64,000 nt of DNA from an uncultured Bacteroidota bacterium. GTDB taxonomy: Bacteria > Bacteroidota > Bacteroidia > Bacteroidales > P3. Numbering within the stretch: position 1 is the first letter of the stretch; each line of letters opens with the position of its first letter. The translations under genes and the position numbers were made by a program. The stretch is from NCBI GenBank assembly GCA_902793295.1, contig CADBDA010000004.1, positions 123,509 to 187,508 of the forward strand. The letters are read 5' to 3'. The notes beneath the pieces are model-generated. The model did not search any database and had not been told where the DNA came from. It saw nothing but the letters and a program-made list of their open reading frames with translations. Shown piece by piece: positions 46,051 through 53,856 of this stretch.

Positions 46051-46737
46051 ATGACCCGTTTTTCTCCTCGAATGAAATTGGCAGATGTCATCGCCACCAA
46101 CCATACGCTGATTCTGCTGCTGCCCCGACTCAATATTCCCTTGGGCTTTGGCGACAAGTCGGTTCAGGAAGTCTGTCAGGCGAACCAGGTGCCAGTCGAT
46201 TTTCTGCTGCTGCTCTGCAACTTGTACACCTTCGACGACTACCGTCCTTCCGTCGAGGAATTGAGAGCCGTGGACATGAGCCCATTGGTGCCCTATCTTA
46301 TGGCATCGCACGACTATTACTTGCGCGAACGACTGCCTCATATCGAGATGCATCTGCATCATATCGCCGATCGTGTGTCGCCGCGCTACGGCAACATTCT
46401 GAAACAGTTCTATGCCGATTTTCGCAACGAGATAGCGGACCATTTCCATCGTGAGGAGACTTTCGATTTCCCTAATCTGCAGCGCGTCACAGAGGGCATA
46501 AAGAGCAAAGGCTCTGTGGGAAAAAACATCGAACGTTCGCATGTCGCCCTTGTGGACAAACTCAACGACCTGACCCAGATCGTCTATAAGTATCTTCCCG
46601 GCAACGTCCTCCCTGAAGAATCCATCGAGGTCGTCTTCGACATCCTGCAACTGTCGGCCGATATCCAGAAACATGCGCTGATAGAGGAAAAAATCCTCAT
46701 CCCGTGGTTTTCCTGGATGGAAAGGAGTGCCCGATGA
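46051..46737 (+). CDS. Hemerythrin/RIC-like di-iron protein, Cys-less N-terminus
   Basis: A 228-residue protein with the layout of the iron-sulfur repair proteins YtfE/ScdA. Residues 8-55 look like the DUF542 N-terminal domain (LADVIATNHTLILLLPRLNI, then QEVCQ), but the usual CCGG motif reads LGFG. The hemerythrin-like domain keeps spaced ligands: His87, His131, Glu135, His164, His208 and Glu212, close to the spacing of E. coli YtfE. It should bind a di-iron site and sense or repair under O2/NO stress. Its stop overlaps the start of a LuxR-type regulator (ATGA, 46734-46737), so the two are translationally coupled. Confidence 0.82.
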   Translation: MTRFSPRMKLADVIATNHTLILLLPRLNIPLGFGDKSVQEVCQANQVPVDFLLLLCNLYTFDDYRPSVEELRAVDMSPLVPYLMASHDYYLRERLPHIEMHLHHIADRVSPRYGNILKQFYADFRNEIADHFHREETFDFPNLQRVTEGIKSKGSVGKNIERSHVALVDKLNDLTQIVYKYLPGNVLPEESIEVVFDILQLSADIQKHALIEEKILIPWFSWMERSAR

Positions 46738-47321
46738 AAGCATTACGTTCGGTACTTGTTGTTGAACCTTCGGAAATCATTGCTGAAGGTCTTCGCGTAA
46801 TCCTTACCGAAAACAGATCTTTCAACGTTCTTGCGCCTCTTTACAATGCTGACAATCTCGAGGAACGTCTTCCGGCCATTTGCCCCGACATCTTGATTAT
46901 CAATCCAACGCTTATGGCCTCTTCTACACGCCAGCGGCTGAACACGATCATGCGGATGCGTCCTTCGATGATTGTGGTGGCGCTGGTCTACCAGTACGTT
47001 GAACCTGCGTTGTCGGATTGTTTTCGTTTCCAACTTGATATTCGGGCGGGTCGCAGTGCCATAGTCTCGCTATTGCAGTCGGCCATGGCAATCGACGAGG
47101 AGGAGGAAACCAAGCCGATTGGAAACTACGAACTGAGCGATCGCGAAACCGATGTGCTTGTGCTTGTTGCCAAGGGCCTTAGCAGCAAGGAGATTGCCGA
47201 GACGCTGCACATCTCTATTCATACGGTCAATTCGCATCGCAAAAACATCACCCATAAGACAGGTATCAAGTCGGTGGCTGGTCTGGCGGTCTACGCCATG
47301 ATTCACAATCTGATGGAATAA
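46734..47321 (+). CDS. LuxR-family regulator with degenerate receiver domain
   Basis: A 195-residue regulator. Residues 5-115 have the fold pattern of a receiver, but the acidic pair reads Glu11-Pro12 and the phospho-acceptor position is Asn57 (LIINPT), so phosphorylation is unlikely. Residues 130-195 form a LuxR/GerE DNA-binding domain (LSDRETDVLVLVAKGLSSKEIAETLHISIHTVNSHRKN). The start is fixed by a 4-base ATGA overlap with the hemerythrin-like gene. Control by protein contact with its partner, rather than by a kinase, is an inference. No histidine kinase gene is nearby. Confidence 0.87.
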   Translation: MKALRSVLVVEPSEIIAEGLRVILTENRSFNVLAPLYNADNLEERLPAICPDILIINPTLMASSTRQRLNTIMRMRPSMIVVALVYQYVEPALSDCFRFQLDIRAGRSAIVSLLQSAMAIDEEEETKPIGNYELSDRETDVLVLVAKGLSSKEIAETLHISIHTVNSHRKNITHKTGIKSVAGLAVYAMIHNLME

Positions 47322-47333
47322 TAATAAATAAGT

Positions 47334-48542
47334 ATGGGCCGGATGAAACAAAGGGAAGGTGAGGATGCCGTGCCACGACTTTGGAATGCTAACTATACCA
47401 AGGTGTTCGTGGCCAATTTTATGATTTTCTTCTCTTTCATGTTGTTGACCCCTTTGTTGCCTATCTACCTCAGCGAGACCTTCGGGGCTGACAAGCACAC
47501 CATCGGTACGGTCCTGTTCGGTTATTCTGTCCTGGCATTGATCGCCCGTATGTTCAGCGGCTACATTGTCGACAGTTTTTCGCGCAAGCGGGTGCTGCTG
47601 GTATGTTTCTTCTTTTTTTCATTGTTCTTTGTGGGCTATATTGCTGCAGGTTCTTTGCTGCTTTTTGCCATTGTAAGGACGCTTCATGGGGCGCCGTTTG
47701 GTGCCACTACGGTGGCCAATAGCACTATGGCTATCGATGTGCTTCCCTCCGAACGCCGTACCGAGGGTATTGGGTACTACGGATTGGCCAATAATATTGC
47801 GTCGGCTATCAGTCCTTCGGTGGCTATCTGGATTTTCCATGCCACGCACGATTTCAATATTCTTTTCTGGCTGGCCATGCTGATAGCGTTGTGCGGCATG
47901 TTGATTGTGGCCACCGTGAAAGTGTCGGCCAAACCCGTCGTCAAAGACAAACCTCCCATATCGCTCGACCGTTTCTTCCTGGTCAAGGGCACAGGCGAGG
48001 CGCTCACCATGGCGTGTTTTTCCTTTTCCTATGGTGTGGTGTCGACCTATGTGGCAATCTACGGACGCGAGCAGTTGGGTATCGAAGGCGGCGCGGGGAC
48101 TTTTTTCCTGCTGCTTTCACTGGGTCTGATCCTGTCGCGTTTGCAGGGAAGTCGTGCTTTACGCCAAGGGCGATTGGTGCACAATGCTGCGGTCGGTGTG
48201 TCTGTTTCTCTGATGGGCTATATGCTTTTTGCTGCATTGCACAATGAATTTGGCTATTATGCTGCCGCTTTGGTTATTGGACTTGGAAACGGCCACATGT
48301 ATCCTGCATACCAGAATATGTTTGTCAATCTGGCTCCCCATTCACAACGTGGAACTGCCAGCAGCTCCATTCTTGTTGCTTGGGATGTGGGTCTTGGCAT
48401 CGGCGTTCTGCTAGGCGGTTTGTTGTCTGAAAAATGGGGCTATTCCATTGCTTTCTGGGCCGCATGGCTGGTTAATTTAGTCGGATTCTTGGGCTTTTGG
48501 CTCTATGTCAAAGCACATTTCAACCGGAACAAACTGCGCTGA
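47334..48542 (+). CDS. MFS transporter
   Basis: A 402-residue major-facilitator protein with 12 hydrophobic segments. The loop after TM2 shows ARMFSGYIVDSFSRKRVLL, matching the MFS motif A (GxxxDrxgrr), and TM4-TM5 carry the HGAPFGATTVANSTMAID segment. The C-terminal half is similarly organised. It may be the last gene of the hemerythrin-regulator unit (12 bases downstream), though substrate is unknown. The first ATG is used; a second at 47343 is possible. Confidence 0.88.
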   Translation: MGRMKQREGEDAVPRLWNANYTKVFVANFMIFFSFMLLTPLLPIYLSETFGADKHTIGTVLFGYSVLALIARMFSGYIVDSFSRKRVLLVCFFFFSLFFVGYIAAGSLLLFAIVRTLHGAPFGATTVANSTMAIDVLPSERRTEGIGYYGLANNIASAISPSVAIWIFHATHDFNILFWLAMLIALCGMLIVATVKVSAKPVVKDKPPISLDRFFLVKGTGEALTMACFSFSYGVVSTYVAIYGREQLGIEGGAGTFFLLLSLGLILSRLQGSRALRQGRLVHNAAVGVSVSLMGYMLFAALHNEFGYYAAALVIGLGNGHMYPAYQNMFVNLAPHSQRGTASSSILVAWDVGLGIGVLLGGLLSEKWGYSIAFWAAWLVNLVGFLGFWLYVKAHFNRNKLR

Positions 48543-48655
48543 CCGCAGAGCGGTTTGTTGGCGAAAAGCAAAGCTGGTCGTTGCTTTTGGACTTTCTTGG
48601 TGTTCCGCTTTATGAATGTTTTTTGTCGCATTAGTTTCATTTTCAAAAAAAAGTG

Positions 48656-48663
48656 TATCTTTG
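48656..48663 (+). promoter_or_regulatory. -7 element upstream of the L,D-transpeptidase gene
   Basis: TATCTTTG matches TAnnTTTG and lies 49 bases before the ATG at 48713. An in-frame ATG at 48653 would lie within or before the promoter and is therefore rejected. Confidence 0.66.
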
Positions 48664-48712
48664 CATTGTCTTTAGTTCCTTTATTTCTCATCAGGAGACA
48701 AGGACTTTTGCC

Positions 48713-49345
48713 ATGCACAGAAAGATAAAAACAACAATCCTGTTCGCTTTTTTTGCCGTCATCTTTTTTGCTGTCGGTGCGCAAAATCGTGTGGTTATCT
48801 CCAAGCCTGCTTTGAAAATATTCGTCATTTCTGACGAGGGTGATACGCTTCATCGTGCGCCTATCGCTTGCGGACGGCTCTATGGCCCTAAGCGCCATGC
48901 TGACGACTGGCGGACTCCCGAGGGACGTTTCAAGGTGAAACGTATCTCGCCATGGTTGGCAAAGACTCCCGAACTGGCTCCCTTCGGCACCTGTTTCATG
49001 CTGATTGATACGCCGGGCTTTACGGGCATCGGCATGCATGGCACGAACAACCCTAAGTCGATAGGTACCCGATGCTCGCATGGTTGCATCCGTATGTATA
49101 ACGAGGATGCTCGCAAGGTGCTGGGATTGGTGCAAGTGGGCACACCGGTCACCATTCTGCCCGATACGGTCGGCCTATACAGGTCGCGCACGCGCAATCC
49201 TATTGTTTTCTCTACTGTCGATTGCTCGCCGGGTGGCGGCGCCTATGCCGATGAGGTGATGGAAATGATGTGTGGGGCCTCCGAAATCAAACTTTCGCGA
49301 CCGATGGTTCGCAAAATGAAGATTAATCGTTTGTTTGAGGATTAG
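48713..49345 (+). CDS. L,D-transpeptidase family (YkuD) protein
   Basis: A 210-residue exported protein with a signal peptide (MHRKIKTTILFAFF..., cleavage near VGAQN). The YkuD catalytic motif is present as HGTNNPKSIGTRCSHGCIRM, with the catalytic Cys at residue 125. Such enzymes form 3-3 crosslinks in peptidoglycan or attach lipoproteins to it; which applies here is open. There is no LysM or other wall-binding domain. The gene is monocistronic, convergent with the ATP-grasp gene that ends 17 bases away. Confidence 0.9.
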   Translation: MHRKIKTTILFAFFAVIFFAVGAQNRVVISKPALKIFVISDEGDTLHRAPIACGRLYGPKRHADDWRTPEGRFKVKRISPWLAKTPELAPFGTCFMLIDTPGFTGIGMHGTNNPKSIGTRCSHGCIRMYNEDARKVLGLVQVGTPVTILPDTVGLYRSRTRNPIVFSTVDCSPGGGAYADEVMEMMCGASEIKLSRPMVRKMKINRLFED

Positions 49346-49361
49346 TATGAACGGTTGGGGG

Positions 49362-50309
49362 TCAATTGACCTCTAGGTTGGTCAGTGCCCCCAAATGTTG
49401 CTGCATTTGGGGGGTGAAATAGCGCATAATTCCACCGAATGAGGTGAATGTCATCTCTCCGAAATAGATTTTCCCGTTGATGTTGTAAAGGTCCACCCGT
49501 ACTTCCGGATGCCCTTTCGAGAGTTGTTCTGCCAGTTGGAGCATCTCGTCATAGTTGGCCGGACAGACCATGTATGGCTGGTCGGCAGCAGGTCGCTCGG
49601 ATTCGACAAGTCCTTCTCTGAAGGGATTGAAGTCGTGTGCGGTGTAGAGGTCTTTCATCACATGGTGTTGATGGGCCCCTTGGCCTCGGTTGTAGCAGAT
49701 GAAGCACAACTCGGCATGTCCGTTGAAGCACCAAAATTTATAGTCGGTAAGCGATCGTTGTTGTGTGGGATCGCTACTGCTGTCTATAAGCTCTTCGGCC
49801 ATAACACGCCTGGGGATGTCAATGTAGTGCAGTTCGGTGGAATGGTATCCGTAAGGAGATTTCAAGCGTTTGGACAGTTGACGTACAACCCGTTGACAGT
49901 CCAGCTGCTTTTTGTCGTGAACCACAATGGTGGAACCGCAGTCGTGAGTGCATTTCAGCACAAAACGGTCGGGAAGGGTCGTGAAGTCTATATCTTCGGC
50001 ACGGTCCCAAATGCCATAGGTCTGGGTGAGGTAGCACTCCAACCCGCATTCGCGGAGTAACTCTTTGGCACGGTATTTGTCGGCCCATTCGCTCCACAAG
50101 CGACGGTCACCATAGAGTTTCAGCCACTGGATCTTTTCGTTGAGTGTTTGCGGATGCTCCAGCTCGAGAGGCTCCCGCATCTTGTAACGCCAATAGGTCT
50201 CGACAGCACGCCGCGGATTACGGTCAACGCTGTGAGGCCACAGCGGCGACTCCACAATCGCTTTCAACCATAAATGTTCTATCAAACCTCCCATGGCGTT
50301 TTGTTTCAT
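49362..50309 (-). CDS. TupA-like ATP-grasp amidoligase-type protein
   Basis: A 315-residue protein of the TupA-like ATP-grasp family. Typical blocks are TLNEKIQWLKLYGDRRLW and ADKYRAKELL near residues 57-85, FVLKCTHDCGSTIVV, and the C-terminal VRVDLYNINGKIYFGEMTFTSFGG, which includes the acidic metal-binding residues. Such proteins are usually found in surface-polysaccharide or teichuronopeptide loci, where they form amide bonds. Here it is alone except for a SulP transporter gene just upstream (42 bases), which is not a glycan gene. Function beyond ATP-dependent ligation is unknown. Confidence 0.85.
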   Translation of the reverse strand: MKQNAMGGLIEHLWLKAIVESPLWPHSVDRNPRRAVETYWRYKMREPLELEHPQTLNEKIQWLKLYGDRRLWSEWADKYRAKELLRECGLECYLTQTYGIWDRAEDIDFTTLPDRFVLKCTHDCGSTIVVHDKKQLDCQRVVRQLSKRLKSPYGYHSTELHYIDIPRRVMAEELIDSSSDPTQQRSLTDYKFWCFNGHAELCFICYNRGQGAHQHHVMKDLYTAHDFNPFREGLVESERPAADQPYMVCPANYDEMLQLAEQLSKGHPEVRVDLYNINGKIYFGEMTFTSFGGIMRYFTPQMQQHLGALTNLEVN

Positions 50310-50351
50310 TATTGTCAGATGTAATGCTCAGGAAAGATTTCCAAAATGATC

Positions 50352-52049
50352 TCAACCTTTGCAATACTGATTCAAATAATCAGTGCAATCCTCAAAAGTC
50401 TTAAAGGTGTGTTCCTCAGGAACGACAGCTGGAATTACATTGTGGGTCTTCAGCATGTACATGGGCTGGGGTTGGATGATGGTCATCAGAACCTGCGTGC
50501 CGCGAGACTGGATGTCTTTGATGGCTTCTTCCATAGCGTAAAGACCGCTCTGGTCCATAAATGAGACCAGTCGCATGCGGATGATGACAATCTTGGCATC
50601 GTCTGGTACGTCGGTCATGACTTCCTTGAACTTGTTGATGGTGCCGAAGAAGATGGGGCCGTTGAGTCGTTGAACATAGATCTTGTGAGCCACAACATCG
50701 GGCATGCCGTGCTCGTCGTCCCAAGGACTTTCCTTATCGAAATTGGTGAGCTCCTGGCTGCTGTAGCCGCCTTCCACCAAGTCGCTGGCACGTTTCATGA
50801 AGAGTACACAGGCAATGACCATTCCGATTCCGACGGCTGTGAGGAGGTCGACAAAGACAGTGACAACGAAGACAACGATGAGCACTACAGCGTCGGCACG
50901 CGGTATTTTGAACAGATCTTTAAAGCCTTTGAAGTCGATGATGCCCCAACCTACGGTGATGAGGATGCCGGCGAGGACGGACAGCGGTACGTATTTCACT
51001 ACAGAACCGAGACCGAGCATGATAGCCAGCAGAAACAGCGCATGAACCACACCGGAGAGTTGTGTGCGGCCACCACTTTTGACATTGACAACAGTACGCA
51101 TGGTGGCACCGGCACCGGGAAGTCCGCAGAAGAGTCCGGCAATGGCGTTGCCGATACCTTGGCCGATAAGTTCTCGGTTGCTGTTGTGCTTGGTTTTGGT
51201 GATGTTGTCGGCCACAACGGAGGTGAGCAACGTGTCGATGGAGCCCAGACCTGCAAGGGTGAGTCCGGGAATCAGTGCGGAGGTGATGACAGTGCCCCAG
51301 CTGATCTCACTGAGGGAGACTGAACTGTTGGCAAAGAAAGGCATGGGAAGCCCCGAGGGGATTTCGCCGATAATGGGTACGCCCGTCATGTTGAGAAACA
51401 GTGATATGATAGTCATGACGATAAGTGCCACAAGGGTTGACGGCACTTTCTTGGTTATCAAGGGGAACAGATAGATGATGGCCACGGTGCCGATGCCGAG
51501 AAGGAGCGCCGTGAAGCTGATATGAGACAATGCTTCAGGAAGACCGACTAGGAGGTCGATCATCGAGCCGCCCTTGCTCTGACCAATAAGGGGATAAAGC
51601 TGTTGAAGAATAATGATGATACCGATGCCCGACATAAACCCGCTCAAGACAGGGTAGGGGATGTAGCGTACATATTTACCTATTTTGATGATTCCAAAAA
51701 GAATCTGGAACAATCCGCAGAATATGGCGGCGAGGGCCATGGAAACCAGTACAGTGGAGAGGTCACCGCCTGGAGCGGTAAAGGCACCGGTGATAAGGGT
51801 TGCGCTGATGACGGTCATGGGACCCGTAGGACCGCTGATTTGGCTATGGGTACCGCCAAAAAGTGCCGCGAAGAATCCTAGCAGGGTGGCGCCGACAAGT
51901 CCGGAATAAGCGCCGATGGAGGCACCCTCGGGTCCGATGCCGCTGAAAGCCTGTATGCCAAAAGCCAATGCAAGCGGAAGGGCTACAATGCCTGCCGTTA
52001 CACCACCGAATATATCTCCTTTTAAGTTTTTGGTTGTCAAAAGTGCCAT
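50352..52049 (-). CDS. SulP-family anion transporter with STAS domain
   Basis: A 565-residue transporter (SLC26/SulP) with 12 or more hydrophobic segments (residues 1-420) and a C-terminal STAS domain (about 440-560, VYVQRLNGPIFFGTINKFKEV). Members carry sulfate, bicarbonate, dicarboxylates or other anions; the substrate cannot be read here. It starts from a promoter that overlaps, on the opposite strand, the promoter of the polyferredoxin gene. The ATP-grasp gene follows after 42 bases. Confidence 0.93.
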   Translation of the reverse strand: MALLTTKNLKGDIFGGVTAGIVALPLALAFGIQAFSGIGPEGASIGAYSGLVGATLLGFFAALFGGTHSQISGPTGPMTVISATLITGAFTAPGGDLSTVLVSMALAAIFCGLFQILFGIIKIGKYVRYIPYPVLSGFMSGIGIIIILQQLYPLIGQSKGGSMIDLLVGLPEALSHISFTALLLGIGTVAIIYLFPLITKKVPSTLVALIVMTIISLFLNMTGVPIIGEIPSGLPMPFFANSSVSLSEISWGTVITSALIPGLTLAGLGSIDTLLTSVVADNITKTKHNSNRELIGQGIGNAIAGLFCGLPGAGATMRTVVNVKSGGRTQLSGVVHALFLLAIMLGLGSVVKYVPLSVLAGILITVGWGIIDFKGFKDLFKIPRADAVVLIVVFVVTVFVDLLTAVGIGMVIACVLFMKRASDLVEGGYSSQELTNFDKESPWDDEHGMPDVVAHKIYVQRLNGPIFFGTINKFKEVMTDVPDDAKIVIIRMRLVSFMDQSGLYAMEEAIKDIQSRGTQVLMTIIQPQPMYMLKTHNVIPAVVPEEHTFKTFEDCTDYLNQYCKG

Positions 52050-52125
52050 AATGCTTTTTTTTATAAGTTGTATATATTATTGTACAATAGTTACTTATTT
52101 GCGATTGTTGTTTTTTTTGATTTTG

Positions 52126-52133
52126 CAAAGGTA
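52126..52133 (-). promoter_or_regulatory. -7 element of the SulP gene
   Basis: TACCTTTG on the minus strand matches TAnnTTTG, 77 bases before the SulP start. Its -33 region would fall on the -7 element of the divergent gene. Confidence 0.66.
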
Positions 52134-52154
52134 CAATTTTTGTAGATTTTTCCT

Positions 52155-52162
52155 TATTTTTG
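52155..52162 (+). promoter_or_regulatory. -7 element of the polyferredoxin gene
   Basis: TATTTTTG matches TAnnTTTG and lies 30 bases before the ATG at 52193. Confidence 0.66.
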
Positions 52163-52192
52163 CAAATTATTTCAATCCATAAAAACAACCCC

Positions 52193-53692
52193 ATGTTACG
52201 CAAAATACGCACAGTCGCCGCTCTTGTCTGTTTTCTGGCAGTTACGGCAATGTTTCTGGATTTTTCGGGTGTGCTTCACCATTATTTCGGATGGATTGCC
52301 AAGATGCAGTTCTTTCCGGCGGTTATGGCCACTAATTTTGTCATCGTTGCCTTTGTATTATTGGTGACTTTGCTCTTCGGGCGTTTTTACTGCTCCATTC
52401 TCTGTCCGATGGGTGTGATGCAGGATGGTTTCAACTTCATTGCACGCAAGGTGAAAAAGGATCGTTTCCATTTCATTCGTGAAAACCGTTGGCTCCGTTA
52501 CCCATTGCTTGTGCTGTTTGTGGTGCTGCTGATTCTAGGTCTCAACGGCATCGCCATTTTGATAGCCCCTTACAGTGCTTACGGTCGTATTGCCACCAAT
52601 TTGTTGCAACCGGTCTATGTGTGGATCAACAACATCTTTGCTGGTATCGCCGAACGCCATGAAAGCTACGCCTTTTATGAGGTGGATGTATGGGTGAAGA
52701 GTGGTACATCGCTGATTGTTGCTGCGGTTACGCTGGTGGTCGTGGCGTTTCTGTCGCTCCGTCGCGGACGCACCTGGTGCAGCACGGTCTGTCCGGTGGG
52801 CACCGTGTTGGGATTGGTGTCGCGTTTTTCGATGTTCAAACCGGTCATTGATGTCGACAAATGCAAAAATTGCCACAAGTGTGTACACAATTGCAAGGCT
52901 TCCTGCATCGATATCGAAAACCATCGCATCGACTATTCCCGTTGTGTGGCCTGTATGGACTGTATCGACAGCTGCAAATTCGGAGCTTTGGAATACCGGA
53001 ACAGTCATTTCCGTATCAATCCTTCGGCTGTAGAAGTCAAACAGGAAGAGACGGTCGATGAGTCAAAACGTCGCTTTTTGGTGACGTCGGCCATGGTGGC
53101 GGGTGCAGCTGCCCTTTCGGCACAGGAAAAGAAAGTGGATGGCGGTCTTGCTGTCATAGAAGACAAGCAGATACCTCATCGCGATCTCCCTTTGAAGCCG
53201 GCAGGGTCCATTAGTCTTAAGAATTTCTCTACACGTTGCACGGGTTGTCAGCTTTGTGTCAGCGAGTGTCCCAACAAGGTGTTGCGTCCTTCTGACAAAT
53301 TGGAGACGTTGATGCAGCCGGAGATGTCGTATGAACGCGGTTTTTGCCGTCCCGAGTGTACACGTTGCAGTGAAGTGTGTCCGGCGGGGGCCATCCGACC
53401 CATTACCCGAGAGGAGAAGACGAATATCCATATCGGATTCGCCGTCGTTGTCCCGGACAACTGTCTGCCTTACCGTGACGGTGTGCAATGTGGCAACTGT
53501 GCCCGTCATTGTCCGGTCGAAGCAATTCTCATGGTGCCCAAGGACAAGGCGGCCAATCCCGATGATCCTGCCACTGTCAAGATTCCGGCTGTCAACACCG
53601 ATAAATGTATCGGTTGCGGCGCCTGCGAATACCTCTGCCCCTCACGCCCCTTCAGCGCCATTTACGTCAACGGCCGCGAGATACACATATAA
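52193..53692 (+). CDS. Fused NapH/NapG-like polyferredoxin membrane protein
   Basis: A 499-residue redox protein. The N-terminal half is a NapH-type membrane domain with about four hydrophobic segments and the CP-type motifs FYCSILCPMG and CSTVCPVG, then two ferredoxin clusters (CKNCHKCVHNCKASC, CVACMDCIDSCKFG). A KRRFLVTSAMVAGAAALSAQ segment (residues about 295-315) resembles an internal Tat signal. The C-terminal half has four more 4Fe-4S motifs (CTGCQLCVSECP, CTRCSEVCP, CGNCARHCP, CIGCGACEYLCP), as in NapG/MauM. It probably moves electrons between the quinone pool and a periplasmic acceptor; the partner reductase is not in the window. Confidence 0.88.
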   Translation: MLRKIRTVAALVCFLAVTAMFLDFSGVLHHYFGWIAKMQFFPAVMATNFVIVAFVLLVTLLFGRFYCSILCPMGVMQDGFNFIARKVKKDRFHFIRENRWLRYPLLVLFVVLLILGLNGIAILIAPYSAYGRIATNLLQPVYVWINNIFAGIAERHESYAFYEVDVWVKSGTSLIVAAVTLVVVAFLSLRRGRTWCSTVCPVGTVLGLVSRFSMFKPVIDVDKCKNCHKCVHNCKASCIDIENHRIDYSRCVACMDCIDSCKFGALEYRNSHFRINPSAVEVKQEETVDESKRRFLVTSAMVAGAAALSAQEKKVDGGLAVIEDKQIPHRDLPLKPAGSISLKNFSTRCTGCQLCVSECPNKVLRPSDKLETLMQPEMSYERGFCRPECTRCSEVCPAGAIRPITREEKTNIHIGFAVVVPDNCLPYRDGVQCGNCARHCPVEAILMVPKDKAANPDDPATVKIPAVNTDKCIGCGACEYLCPSRPFSAIYVNGREIHI

Positions 53693-53744
53693 TTTTACTC
53701 GAAGAGGAAAGAATCGAAGGATTCTGATTATTTTGTATAGTATA

Positions 53745-53773
53745 AAAAAAAGCGACTCCGGGTCGCTTTTTTT
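53745..53773 (+). terminator. Terminator after the polyferredoxin gene
   Basis: Stem AAAAAAAGCGAC / GTCGCTTTTTTT with a 5-base loop and T tract; symmetrical enough to act also for the convergent MORN gene. Confidence 0.85.
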
Positions 53774-53856
53774 GTGTTTGAAATGTCTCTGTAGTCTTTT
53801 GTTTTTAGAGTTTTAAGTGTTCTTTTTTTATCCTTTCAGACTATGTTTTGGGCAAC

